Shown: positions 33,348 through 41,905, counted from the first letter of the stretch. The stretch: DNA of 64,000 nucleotides from JAXLRU01 sp046330935 (GCA_046330935.1 JAXLRU010000004.1:62001-126000); one strand, 5' to 3'. The notes: generated from the letters alone by a model not told the origin. Numbers and translations: made by a program.

Positions 33348-34874
33348 TCAGCCGGCCTGGGCCAGCGCCGCCGACGCGGGGGTGACGTCGACGATCCGGC
33401 GGATCAGCGTGGCCGTGGAGCCGCCCGGTGCGCACGGCAGCAGGCGCACCTCGCCGCCGACGGCGCGTACGGCGTCCGCCTCCGGCACCGACGCGACGTC
33501 GTGGTCGTCGCCCTTGACCAGGACGTCGGGCCGCAGCGCCTCGACCACCGCCACCGCGGTGGGCTCGCCGAACGCGACCACGTGGTCGACGCAGCTCAGC
33601 GCCGCGAGCACCCGCGCGCGGTCGGGCAGCGGGTTCACCGGGCGGCCCTCGCCCTTGAGGGCGGCGACGCCTGCGTCGTCGTTGAGCGCAACCACCAGGA
33701 CGTCGCCCAGCGCCTTGGCCCGCGCGAGCAGGTCGACGTGGCCGGGGTGGAGCAGGTCGAAGCAGCCGTTGGTGAGGACGATGCGGCGACCCTGGGCGCG
33801 GGCGGCGGCCACGGCGTCGGCGACGTCGGCCAGCGGGGTGAGCGCCGTCTCCGCGCGCCCCGGGGCTCCCACCCGGGCTGCGAGGTCGGCGAGGCTGCAC
33901 GTCGTCGTCCCGCCCCGCCGCGTCACGACGGCCGCGGCCGACTGGGCGAGGTCGGCCGCCACTGGCGTCGGGGCGCCGACCGCGAGGGCGAGGGCGAACG
34001 CCGAGGCGTAGGAGTCCCCCGCACCGCAGGAGTGGCGGTCGGGCTCGGCGGTCGTGGTGGTGCGGTGTCGGACGCCGTCGGCGTCGACGACGACCGCGCC
34101 GTCCCGGTCGAGCGTGACGGCGACCGCCTGTGCACCGCTGCGGCGCAGCAGCCGGGACGCCGCACGCTGCACCGCCGCGGGACGGTCGGGGCCCGAGGCG
34201 ATCCCCGCATCGGCGACCAGGGCGTGCGCCTCGCTCGCGTTCGGGGTGACCAGGGTCGGGCGCAGGCCCGCGAACCGGGCCACGTCGTGGGCGTCGACGA
34301 CCACGGGCAGGTCGGGCCGACGGGCGCCGAGCAGCTGCTCCAGGCACCCCAGGACGCGCGAGGTGACCGTGCCGCCGTCGTAGTCGGAGACGAGCACGAC
34401 ATCGGGTCGCGAGGAGCCGGCGAGCCGTGCGGCCACGCGGCGGGACACCTCGTCGGCCGCGGCGGGCGCCAGCGGAGTGGTGCTGCCCTCGTCGAACCGG
34501 AACACCACCTGCCCGTCGGCGAGGATCCGGCGCTTGGCGAGCGTGCGGCGTCCGGGGTCGACGAGGACGTCCTCGACGTCGACGCCCCGCTCGGTGAGGG
34601 CCTCGCGCAACCGCACGCCGTCGACGTCGTCGCCGACGGCGGCGACGAGCCGCACCCGCGCGCCCAGCGCGGCGAGGTTCGCGGCGAGGTTGCCCGCGCC
34701 GCCCGGCACCGGCCGCCGCTGCCCCACCGTGACGGCCGGGACGGGCGCCTCGCGGGCCAGGCGCGTGCCCGCCGCGCTCAGGTAGTCGTCGAGGAGGACG
34801 TCGCCGATCACCAGCGCCTCCAGCGGCGCGTCGCCGTCGGCTCGCGCGTGCAGGCGGGACAGGACGTGCCCCAC
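33348..34874 (-). CDS. hldE: HldE-like heptose-7-phosphate kinase / heptose-1-phosphate adenylyltransferase
   Basis: 508 residues, two domains. The N-terminal ribokinase-type kinase (about 15-325) has PVPGGAGNLAANLAALGARV, VSDYDGG, and the anion-hole/catalytic SCGAGDSYASAFALAL. The C-terminal nucleotidyltransferase (about 350-490) has RIVLTNGCFDLLHPGHVDLL and VVALNDDAGV. The fused order and length equal E. coli HldE/RfaE. It would phosphorylate D-glycero-D-manno-heptose 7-phosphate and form the nucleotide heptose. GmhA and GmhB are not in the window. It is divergent from a GT9 gene. Confidence 0.9.
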   Translation of the reverse strand: MGHVLSRLHARADGDAPLEALVIGDVLLDDYLSAAGTRLAREAPVPAVTVGQRRPVPGGAGNLAANLAALGARVRLVAAVGDDVDGVRLREALTERGVDVEDVLVDPGRRTLAKRRILADGQVVFRFDEGSTTPLAPAAADEVSRRVAARLAGSSRPDVVLVSDYDGGTVTSRVLGCLEQLLGARRPDLPVVVDAHDVARFAGLRPTLVTPNASEAHALVADAGIASGPDRPAAVQRAASRLLRRSGAQAVAVTLDRDGAVVVDADGVRHRTTTTAEPDRHSCGAGDSYASAFALALAVGAPTPVAADLAQSAAAVVTRRGGTTTCSLADLAARVGAPGRAETALTPLADVADAVAAARAQGRRIVLTNGCFDLLHPGHVDLLARAKALGDVLVVALNDDAGVAALKGEGRPVNPLPDRARVLAALSCVDHVVAFGEPTAVAVVEALRPDVLVKGDDHDVASVPEADAVRAVGGEVRLLPCAPGGSTATLIRRIVDVTPASAALAQAG

Positions 34875-35102
34875 GTCGTCGGGCCGGGTGTCGTCGTCGA
34901 CCGGGGTGTCGAAGGGGTGAGGTCGAGGACGCGCGGGGTGTCGCCGGACGCGGGCACGGGGTGCCGCTCGTGAGGGAGGGTCACGCGCGGCATGTGCCCG
35001 CCCGGCGCCCGGATCATGCCCGCTTCGCCCGGATCGACCCGGGGAGACCGGCCCCGGGGATCACGGGGAGTCGACGCCCCGCCCGCTGGGTAAGGGGAAG
35101 GG

Positions 35103-36398
35103 GTGACGCTGCCCGACCCCGCCACGACGCCGTCCACCCGGGTGCCCGGCGTGCGGCGCATCGCCGTCCTGCGGGCCAACGCCCTCGGCGACTTCGTCCT
35201 CACCCTCCCCGCGCTGCAGGCGCTGCGCCGCGCCTACCCCTCCGCGACGATCACGCTGCTGGGGACGCCGATGCACGTGGCCCTGCTGCGCGGGCGTCCC
35301 GGGCCGTGGGACGAGGTGGTCGCCGTCCCGGGCGCGCCGGGCGTGCTCGGTGGCGCGGACGCACCCGACCCCGCGGCGCTGGAGGCGTTCGTCGCCGAGC
35401 ACGCGGCGCGCGGGTACGACCTCGCGGTGCAGCTGCACGGCGGCGGCGGCTACTCCAACCCGTTCCTGCGCCGGCTGGGCGCCCGGGTGACCCTCGGCAA
35501 CCACGACACCGGCGTCACCCCGCTCGACCGCGGCCTGCCCTACCCGCACTGGCACCACGAGGTGCTGCGGATGTTGGAGCTGATGGCGCTGGTCGGTGCC
35601 GACGGGCACGAACCCGCCAGCGCCGTCCTCGACCTCACCGAGGCCACCGCCCTGCCCGATCTCGCCCTCGTGGGAGCGGCCGCCCGGCCCCTGCCCACGC
35701 CGCCGCTGGGCGGGGCTCCCGGCGGGTCCGGCGCCGCGGGCACGGCGAGCACCGCGCGGACGGCCCCGGACGGCGTCGACGCCGTGGGCTGGACGGTGCC
35801 GCGGCTCGCGGTGACCGCCGTCGACAGGGCCGCGGCCGCCGACCTGCTGGCGCCGCTGCTCGCCGACGCGCACCCCGGCACGCCCCTGGTGGTGCTGCAC
35901 CCTGGTGCCTCCGACCCACGTCGGCACTGGCCGGCCGCGTCCTACGCCCAGCTGGCGCGACGGCTCGTGACCGAGGACGGCGCGCGGATCGCCGTCGTCG
36001 GGTCGGGCCCCCGGGAGAGCGCGGCCGCGGCGGAGGTCGCGGCCGCCGACCCCTCGGTGCTCGACCTCTCCGGCCGGCTCGACCTGCCCGCGCTCGTGGG
36101 GGTGCTGGCCGCCGCCGATCTCGTGGTGGCCAACGACTCGGGCCCCCGGCACCTGGCGGGAGCCGTCGGCACGCCGACCGTCGGGATCTTCTGGTGCGGC
36201 AACCTGCTCACCGCCGCCCCGCTGGACCGCTCGCGGCACGCCGTGGCCGTGTCCTTCCGCACCCACTGCCCCGCCTGCGGCCTGCCCCAGGGGTCGCAGC
36301 GCTGCGAGCACGACGAGTCGTTCGTCGCCGACGTGACGGTCGACGAGGTGCGCGACCTCGCCGAGCGGTTCCTCGCCGGGGCTGCGACACGCCGATGA
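35103..36398 (+). CDS. Family 9 (heptosyltransferase-type) glycosyltransferase
   Basis: 431 residues from a GTG with a G-rich ribosome site (GGGGAAGGG) directly upstream. GT9 marks: RRIAVLRANALGDFVLTLPA at the N-terminus, VVLHPGASDPRRHWPAASYA in the second domain, and DLVVANDSGPRHLAGAVGTP. A Cys pair (CPACGLPQGSQRC) near the C-terminus is typical of the actinobacterial subgroup. A Gly/Ala-rich insertion of about 50 residues (200-250) separates the domains. It is divergent from hldE, so a heptose-transfer role is likely. Confidence 0.88.
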   Translation: MTLPDPATTPSTRVPGVRRIAVLRANALGDFVLTLPALQALRRAYPSATITLLGTPMHVALLRGRPGPWDEVVAVPGAPGVLGGADAPDPAALEAFVAEHAARGYDLAVQLHGGGGYSNPFLRRLGARVTLGNHDTGVTPLDRGLPYPHWHHEVLRMLELMALVGADGHEPASAVLDLTEATALPDLALVGAAARPLPTPPLGGAPGGSGAAGTASTARTAPDGVDAVGWTVPRLAVTAVDRAAAADLLAPLLADAHPGTPLVVLHPGASDPRRHWPAASYAQLARRLVTEDGARIAVVGSGPRESAAAAEVAAADPSVLDLSGRLDLPALVGVLAAADLVVANDSGPRHLAGAVGTPTVGIFWCGNLLTAAPLDRSRHAVAVSFRTHCPACGLPQGSQRCEHDESFVADVTVDEVRDLAERFLAGAATRR

Positions 36399-36463
36399 GG
36401 CGGTGCGCCCCGGCGCGTCGCGGGTGACATTCCGCCGATCGGGGCACAACCCTCCCACGGGAC

Positions 36464-36479
36464 TCGAACACGTGTTCGA
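36464..36479. promoter_or_regulatory. SOS (LexA) box
   Basis: TCGAACACGTGTTCGA is a perfect 16-bp palindrome matching the Gram-positive LexA site CGAAC-N4-GTTCG. It ends 9 bases before the first possible ATG of the next gene, overlapping its promoter. Confidence 0.85.
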
Positions 36480-36512
36480 ATCTGCGGCATGCTGGTCCCG
36501 GGAGGGATGGCG

Positions 36513-36881
36513 ATGGCGGGTGGGATGAGGAGCAGGCCGGGGCCGACGCTGGCCGAGCGCTCGGCGGCCGCGGGGATCGGCACCGTGCGCGAGGAGCCGC
36601 TCGGGCACGCCCTCGGGCCGCCCGGAGCTGCGCCCGCTGCCGGCGCCGCGCCCGCCGCAGGTTCGGCACCGTCGCCGCCGTCCACCCGGGCGCCCCAGGC
36701 CGGGCCGACCCACTGCTGGGTGCGCCTGCCCGACACGCAGGAGCAGGTGCCGGGTCTGCTCACCGCCTGGCGGCGCGAGGAGTCGGGGTGGGCAGGGCAG
36801 GTCGCGTACGCGGTGCGGGAGGGCGACGACAGCGTGCTCATCCAGGCATGGGTGCCCGCGCAGCACCTGCAGCCGCGGTAG
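36513..36881 (+). CDS. Small LexA-box-controlled protein of unknown function
   Basis: 122 residues from the ATG at 36513, which has GGAGG 7 bases upstream; an ATG at 36489 would add 8. A short lead (TLAERSAAAGIGTVREEPLG) is followed by a Pro/Ala linker and a compact beta-rich end (THCWVRLPDTQEQVPGLLTA, WRREESGWAGQVAYAV, VLIQAWVPAQHLQP). The perfect SOS box in front says it is induced by DNA damage. The last third resembles small domains beside actinobacterial translesion-polymerase genes, but I cannot name it. Confidence 0.75.
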   Translation: MAGGMRSRPGPTLAERSAAAGIGTVREEPLGHALGPPGAAPAAGAAPAAGSAPSPPSTRAPQAGPTHCWVRLPDTQEQVPGLLTAWRREESGWAGQVAYAVREGDDSVLIQAWVPAQHLQPR

Positions 36882-37024
36882 GACGTCGCGCGCGGCCCGC
36901 CACTGGCCCGCCGACCGCGAGGCACTGTGATCCAGGTCACATGCGGTTCGGTTGAGTTCCGCCGCCGTCGGGCGTCTTGGGAAGTCAGAGCTCGGTTGTT
37001 CCACCGCTCCCGGAAAGGAGGACC

Positions 37025-37555
37025 ATGCGCATGCTCGACGGGGACCACGCGGCAAGAGGCGGACATGCCGGGGCCCCCACGGCACACAGACACGTGGAGC
37101 AGCTCTTCCGCCTGCACTACCTCCACATGGTGCGCCTCGCAATGCAACTGGTCGACGATCAGGCCAGCGCCGAGGACGTCGTCCAGGAGGTCTTCGCGGC
37201 CCTCGCCGCCGGCAAGCCCTCTCCCGAGGAGCCCCTGCGGTACCTCCGGACGGCGGTCGTGAACCGCGCTCGGTCTCACTTGAGGTGGCGGTCGCTTCGC
37301 CGCTCCCTGCGCCTCGATCCGGCACCTGACGCCGAACCGGCCTCCGCACAGAGCTTGCGGGAGGCAGACAGGGCCCGGGTCCTCACCCTGGTCGCTCGTC
37401 TGCCCACCCGTCAGCGCGAGGTGGTGGTTCTTCGGTACTACGAGCAGTTGGACAACTCCGAGATCGCGCACGTGCTGGGCACCACCGTGGGGGCAGTGAC
37501 GTCTTCCCAAGCCAAAGCCATGGCCTCACTGCGGCGATTTCTGGAGGCGACATGA
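37025..37555 (+). CDS. ECF-type RNA polymerase sigma factor
   Basis: 176 residues from the ATG at 37025, with a strong GGAAAGGAGG 3 bases upstream. Region 2 (about 21-85) has LFRLHYLHMVRLAMQLVDDQ and AEDVVQEVFAAL; region 4 (about 118-170) has LPTRQREVVVLRYYEQLDNS and EIAHVLGTTVGAV. The SigE-like short form lacks regions 1 and 3. It overlaps the next gene by 4 bases (ATGA). The local DNA is less GC-rich than its surroundings, hinting at recent acquisition. Confidence 0.9.
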   Translation: MRMLDGDHAARGGHAGAPTAHRHVEQLFRLHYLHMVRLAMQLVDDQASAEDVVQEVFAALAAGKPSPEEPLRYLRTAVVNRARSHLRWRSLRRSLRLDPAPDAEPASAQSLREADRARVLTLVARLPTRQREVVVLRYYEQLDNSEIAHVLGTTVGAVTSSQAKAMASLRRFLEAT

Positions 37556-38190
37556 CGGACACCACCGAAAGGGCTCTGAGGGAGGCCCTCGCGTCTCACG
37601 TCGCCGATGTCGACTGGACGACGTTACGCCGTAGGGAGCTTGAACCCGCCTCCACGCGAGCCAAGGCACCTGGACGACCCCTGCTGATCGCCGCTGCGGC
37701 GGCCGCCATCGTGCTGGCGGTCGGCGTCACGGGAAAAGCGGTCGTGGACGAGTCGGAACACGATGCCCCCGCCACCGCCGCCGCCGATACGTCAGCGAAC
37801 GGCACGATGAGGCCGTTCATCGGAAAGCAATGGTGGATCGTCTCCGTGAAGAAGGGCCAGGACCCGGACCGGGAGATCCCGTCGGACGTCGGCGCCTTCG
37901 TGCGATGGGACGCGGACGGGACGTTCCACGTCAACGACGGGACCAACTACTACCAGGGCCCGTGGCGAGAAGGACCGGACGGATTCAGCGTCGGACAGAT
38001 GGGAGGGACATGGGTCGCCTACGCCGGCCCAGATCCTGCACGACGTGCCGCGATGGACGCCCTCCAGCTGGTGATGGGATTCGACGGCCGGGGCGCACCG
38101 ACGTCGGCGGTGCGGCGCGGGGCGGGAGGGAAGGCCCTCCTGATCGTCCCCTCAGGCGCGGCGACCCTGACCCTGGCGACGCGCCGCTGA
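37552..38190 (+). CDS. Membrane protein paired with the ECF sigma factor; META-like outer domain
   Basis: 212 residues. A cytoplasmic N-terminus (1-44) and one membrane helix (about 45-64, LLIAAAAAAIVLAVGVTG) lead to an exported domain (90-212: KQWWIVSVKKG, RWDADGTFHVNDGTNYYQGP, ending ALLIVPSGAATLTLATRR), which recalls META/HslJ domains. Coupling to the sigma gene suggests a sensor or anti-sigma role, but no zinc-binding anti-sigma motif (HxxxCxxC) is present. Its role is an inference. Confidence 0.72.
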   Translation: MTDTTERALREALASHVADVDWTTLRRRELEPASTRAKAPGRPLLIAAAAAAIVLAVGVTGKAVVDESEHDAPATAAADTSANGTMRPFIGKQWWIVSVKKGQDPDREIPSDVGAFVRWDADGTFHVNDGTNYYQGPWREGPDGFSVGQMGGTWVAYAGPDPARRAAMDALQLVMGFDGRGAPTSAVRRGAGGKALLIVPSGAATLTLATRR

Positions 38191-38297
38191 TCTTCGGCCA
38201 CGCACGTCGATGGCAGCCGACGTTAGCCTGACGACGCACGGACGCCGCCAGAGGCGGCCGGGCGCCAGGGAAAGCGACACACCGAAGCCGGGGAACG

Positions 38298-38682
38298 ATG
38301 ACCTCCGACGACGAATTCTTCGCCTCAGGGCATCTCGTCATCCGCCGGGTGGACTGGGAGTACGCGGGATTCCTCCTCCAGCGGGGCCGCCTCTCGGACG
38401 ACGATCCGACGCTACCCGAGGCCGCGCTCTGAACCGCCGGTTGCCGACCTCCCGCTCACGGGTACCCGCCAGGCCACAGAGCGCCACCGGATCACGCTGG
38501 GAGGGCGCGGCACCGACGTGTCCGTGTCGTTGATCCTCAACGACGGCCCGCTGGGGGTGCTGTTCCTGGACAGCGACATGTGGGATCAGCCGCTCGACGT
38601 CGACATCAGCATCTCGTACGACCCCGACGAGGACGAGGCCCCCCAGGTGTGGCACATCAGGCCCGTCCGCCTCTCAGGGTGA
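38298..38682 (+). pseudogene. Small gene split by a +1 frame change at a TGA codon
   Basis: The ATG at 38298 opens MTSDDEFFASGHLVIRRVDW and runs 44 codons to TGA at 38430-38432. Skipping one base there (CTC T GAA) gives a further 83 good-looking codons (EPPVADLPLTGTRQATERHR, then SLILNDGPLGVLFLDSD, then DEAPQVWHIRPVRLSG) ending at 38682. The second part has no start codon long enough to be a gene alone. The acidic small protein resembles immunity-type proteins in composition only. It may be an indel, a read error, or programmed frameshifting. Confidence 0.6.
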
Positions 38683-38751
38683 ACCCCGCACCGCCACGTC
38701 CCGTCACGGCGTGGCGGCGAGAGGAATCGGGGTGGGGCGCATACTCGGCCG

Positions 38752-39636
38752 ATGAGGATCAGCCTGCAGACGCCCGGCGAGGCGGACCTCGATGAGGTGG
38801 TCGAGGCGCTCGCGTCGTGGCAGGTCGACGGCGCGCCCGTGCAGCTGCACCCCGGCGACCTCGGCTGGCACTGGCGCTTCGAGGCCGCCGCGGTGGCGGC
38901 CTCCGTCAGGGTGTGGCGCCGCGGGGGCGAGATCGCCGCCGTCGGTTTCCTCGACGCTCCCGCCCTGCTCCGCATGGGCATCTCACCCCGGGCCGCCGGC
39001 GACGAAAGCCTCGCTGCGCACGTGGTGGACGACCTGGCCGATCCCGGAGCCGGGGTGCTGCCGCACGGGCCGGCCGGGGTGGAGGCGCGTGCCGGCGATG
39101 CGCTGCGCGCCCGGCTGGGCGCGTGCGGATGGCGACCCGACGAGCCATGGACGCCGCTGCGTCACGACCTGCAGCGCCTCGACGGCGCGGCAGACCTGGG
39201 CCTGGAGGTCGAGGTCGTGACGCCGAACGGCCCGCCCGAGCTCATCGCCGACCGGGTCGCCGTCCATCGGGCTGCGTTCGCGGGCTCCACGCTCACCCCG
39301 CACGCGTGGCGCGTGATGGCGGCCGCACCCGGCTACGCCCAGGCGCGGTGCCTCGTGGGCCGCGACGCCACAGGAACGGCCGTCGCGGCGGTGACGGTGT
39401 GGTCGGCCGGGCCCGGGCGCCCCGGTCTCGTGGAGCCGATGGGCGTGCACCGCGACCACCGCGGGCGTGGCCACGGCAGGGCGATCACGCTGGCGGGCGT
39501 CGAGGCGATGCGGACTCTCGGCTGTTCCAGCGCCGTCGTGGCCACCCCGAGCGACAACCGTGGGGCCGTGGCCACCTACGTCGCCGCGGGCTTCCGCGCC
39601 GAGGAGCCGGTGACGGACTTCGGGCGGCAGGGCTGA
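38752..39636 (+). CDS. Tandem GNAT-family acetyltransferase
   Basis: 294 residues. The C-terminal GNAT domain (about 155-290) has the acetyl-CoA loop VHRDHRGRGHGRAITLAG and VVATPSDNRGAVATYVAAGF. The first half is a degenerate GNAT-like fold, as in two-domain acetyltransferases. The ATG is preceded at 6 bases by CATACT with no Shine-Dalgarno. Substrate unknown. Confidence 0.82.
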   Translation: MRISLQTPGEADLDEVVEALASWQVDGAPVQLHPGDLGWHWRFEAAAVAASVRVWRRGGEIAAVGFLDAPALLRMGISPRAAGDESLAAHVVDDLADPGAGVLPHGPAGVEARAGDALRARLGACGWRPDEPWTPLRHDLQRLDGAADLGLEVEVVTPNGPPELIADRVAVHRAAFAGSTLTPHAWRVMAAAPGYAQARCLVGRDATGTAVAAVTVWSAGPGRPGLVEPMGVHRDHRGRGHGRAITLAGVEAMRTLGCSSAVVATPSDNRGAVATYVAAGFRAEEPVTDFGRQG

Positions 39637-39649
39637 GCCGGACGATCCG

Positions 39650-40168
39650 TCAGCGGTGCAGCGTCAGGACCATCTGGTCCTCCAGCACGGCAGGGTTGCT
39701 CGGCAGCGGCTGGACCCGCCCGGTGTCGACGTACCCGCGCCGCTCGTACAGCCGGCGCGCGGGGACGTTGCCGCGGGCGAGCCACAGGTGCAGGCAGCGC
39801 GCGCCGTCCGACACCGCCCACTCCTCCACCCTCTCCAGGAGCTGCGAGGAGACCCCGCGGCCGCGCACGTCCGGACTCACCCAGACGGCGACCAGCTGCC
39901 GCGACGCCTCCGTGTCACCAGGAACTCCGGCAGCGATGCCGACGGGGGTCCCGCCGACGGAGGCGAGGAACACCGCCGCCCGTGTCCACTGCCGCCAGCG
40001 GGCCGCGTCGTAGGTCTGCTCGCGCTCGAGCGTCGAGCCGAACGCCGAGGGCGACTCGGCGAGGGCCGCCAGCCGCACGTCACGTACGGCCCGCCACTGC
40101 GCCTCGCGGGCGCGCTCGACGACGAGACCGTCAGGGGTTGCGGGCGTCCTCCGCTGCGCGTTCACCAC
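39650..40168 (-). CDS. GNAT-family N-acetyltransferase
   Basis: 172 residues, a single GNAT domain: LREV-type lead (VRLAALAESPSAFGSTLERE), then VWVSPDVRGRGVSSQLLERV for acetyl-CoA and LARGNVPARRLYERRGYVDTG. This form is common for small-molecule or antibiotic acetyltransferases. The substrate is not predictable. It is convergent with the preceding acetyltransferase. Confidence 0.87.
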   Translation of the reverse strand: MVNAQRRTPATPDGLVVERAREAQWRAVRDVRLAALAESPSAFGSTLEREQTYDAARWRQWTRAAVFLASVGGTPVGIAAGVPGDTEASRQLVAVWVSPDVRGRGVSSQLLERVEEWAVSDGARCLHLWLARGNVPARRLYERRGYVDTGRVQPLPSNPAVLEDQMVLTLHR

Positions 40169-40357
40169 AGCAATGGTCTCCGCCTCCCGCGGCCCCGCCT
40201 CCGACCGCTCCCCCAGGCGTCGTGGCCGGCACCCCCGGACGGCCGGTCACCTGTCGCTTGACAGTTCCGCACAGGGGGGCGCACAACCCGGGACGAAGGA
40301 CCCCACTCGGACAAAGGAAACACGGCCGTCACACGAGAACAGGGATCGCCATCGAGG

Positions 40358-40379
40358 TTAACGTCACCTTAACGTCACG
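40358..40379 (+). promoter_or_regulatory. Tandem 11-bp repeat upstream of urtA
   Basis: TTAACGTCACC and TTAACGTCACG are head-to-tail 11-mers differing only at the last base. The 11-bp period is that of OmpR/PhoB-family operators (GlnR, PhoP). TTAAC-N6-TTAAC partly matches the GlnR box GTNAC-N6-GAAAC; GTCAC fits PhoP less well. Confidence 0.6.
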
Positions 40380-40422
40380 ACCCTTCGGGGGTGGACGAAT
40401 GACATCCACTCGCAGTCCTCAC

Positions 40423-40443
40423 GAAACGACCGCTGCCTAGGTT
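40423..40443 (+). promoter_or_regulatory. urtA: urtA promoter: GAAAC half-site and -10 element
   Basis: GAAAC (40423-40427) lies 10 bases before TAGGTT (40438-40443). This is the same spacing as between the perfect GlnR box and the -10 of ureABC. The partner GTNAC half is not conserved here, so a single GlnR half-site is suggested. Confidence 0.5.
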
Positions 40444-40526
40444 CTGACCCGCCGCAGCACGACAAGGGCGTCTGAGCTGCCACCGGGCTTCGTCCCGGAC
40501 CGTCCCGGCATTTCAGAGGAGACCCG

Positions 40527-41780
40527 ATGATTCGATTCCGGCAGCGCCTGGTGCTGTCCGCCGTCACCGTGGCCACCGTCGCCGCTCTCGCCGCCTGCGG
40601 CAGCAAGGCCGGCGAGAGCACCGGTAGCGGCGCGGCCGCGACCGCCGACACCAGCGGCGACACCGTCAAGGTGGGCCTGGTGAACTCCCTCAGCGGCACG
40701 ATGGCCATCTCCGAGGTGACCGTCCGCGACTCCATCACGCTGGCGATCGACGAGATCAACGCCGCGGGCGGCGTCATGGGCAAGAAGCTCTCCCCCGTCG
40801 GTGAGGACGGCGCGTCCGACCCGGCCGTGTTCGCCAAGAAGGCCACCAAGCTCATCGAGCAGGACAAGGTCGCCGCCGTCTTCGGCGGGTGGACCTCCTC
40901 CAGCCGCAAGGCGATGCTGCCGGTCTTCGAGTCGAAGAAGTCGCTGCTGTTCTACCCCGTGCAGTACGAGGGCCTGGAGCAGTCGCCCTACATCTTCTAC
41001 ACGGGCGCGACGACGAACCAGCAGATCGTGCCGGGCCTGGACTACCTGAAGTCCATCGGCAAGAAGAAGGTCTTCCTGGTCGGCTCCGACTACGTCTTCC
41101 CGCGGACCGCCAACAAGATCATCCAGAAGTACGCGGCGGCCAACGGCATCTCCATCACCGGTGAGGAGTACGCCCCGCTCGGCTCCACCGAGTTCGCCAC
41201 CATCGTGCAGAAGGTGAAGAGCTCCGGCTCCGACGCCGTCTTCAACACCCTCAACGGTGACAGCAACGTCGCGTTCTTCAAGCAGTACCAGGGCGCGGGC
41301 CTGACCGCCGCCGCCGTCCCGGTCGTCTCGGTGTCCATCGCCGAGGAGGAGTCCAAGGCCATCGGCGTCCAGTACCTCAAGGACCAGCTGACGGCGTGGA
41401 ACTACTACCAGACCACCCCGGGTGACGCGAACACCAAGTTCGTCGCCGCTTATAAGGCGAAGTACGGCGCCGACAAGCCGACCTCGGACCCGATGGAGGC
41501 CGCCTACGTCTCGGTCTACCTGTGGAAGGCCATGGTCGAGAAGGCCGGCTCGTTCGACGTCGAGAAGGTCAAGGCGGCCGCCGACGGCGTCACCTTCGAC
41601 GCTCCCGAGGGCAAGGTCACGATCGACGGCGCCACGCAGCACATCTACAAGACCGCCCGCGTCGGCAAGATCGGTGCAGACGCTCTGATCACCGAGGTCT
41701 GGAACTCCGGCTCGCCGGTCAAGCCGGACCCGTACCTCAAGGGCTACGAGTGGGCCAAGGGCCTCTCCGAGGTCTGGTGA
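40527..41780 (+). CDS. urtA: Urea ABC transporter substrate-binding lipoprotein
   Basis: 417 residues. The lipoprotein signal ends LAALAAC (Cys23). The Leu/Ile/Val-binding type fold carries UrtA features: VKVGLVNSLSGTMAISEVTV, VFGGWTSSSRKAMLPVFESK, LLFYPVQYEGLEQSP (urea pocket) and GSDYVFPRTANKI. It binds urea outside the membrane. The full urtABCDE order follows, with ureABC 2.7 kb beyond urtE. Confidence 0.96.
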   Translation: MIRFRQRLVLSAVTVATVAALAACGSKAGESTGSGAAATADTSGDTVKVGLVNSLSGTMAISEVTVRDSITLAIDEINAAGGVMGKKLSPVGEDGASDPAVFAKKATKLIEQDKVAAVFGGWTSSSRKAMLPVFESKKSLLFYPVQYEGLEQSPYIFYTGATTNQQIVPGLDYLKSIGKKKVFLVGSDYVFPRTANKIIQKYAAANGISITGEEYAPLGSTEFATIVQKVKSSGSDAVFNTLNGDSNVAFFKQYQGAGLTAAAVPVVSVSIAEEESKAIGVQYLKDQLTAWNYYQTTPGDANTKFVAAYKAKYGADKPTSDPMEAAYVSVYLWKAMVEKAGSFDVEKVKAAADGVTFDAPEGKVTIDGATQHIYKTARVGKIGADALITEVWNSGSPVKPDPYLKGYEWAKGLSEVW

Positions 41781-41905
41781 CCTCCGCGGGGTGACCCGCA
41801 GCGCACCACACGCACCGACGGACGGCCCGGGCTCCACGCCCGGGCCGTCCGCCCGCGCCACCGCCCCGATCCGCCCCCTCCCCCACGCCCTCGCGGAGGT
41901 CGCCC

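Larger units (their letters stand above)
40169..40526. other. Intergenic control region of the urea transporter operon
   Basis: A 358-base gap with no gene. It is markedly richer in A/T than its surroundings. It holds a tandem 11-bp repeat (40358-40379), a GAAAC half-site (40423-40427) and the -10 element TAGGTT (40438-40443) that should drive urtABCDE, followed by an AGAGGAGA ribosome site before urtA. Confidence 0.7.
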
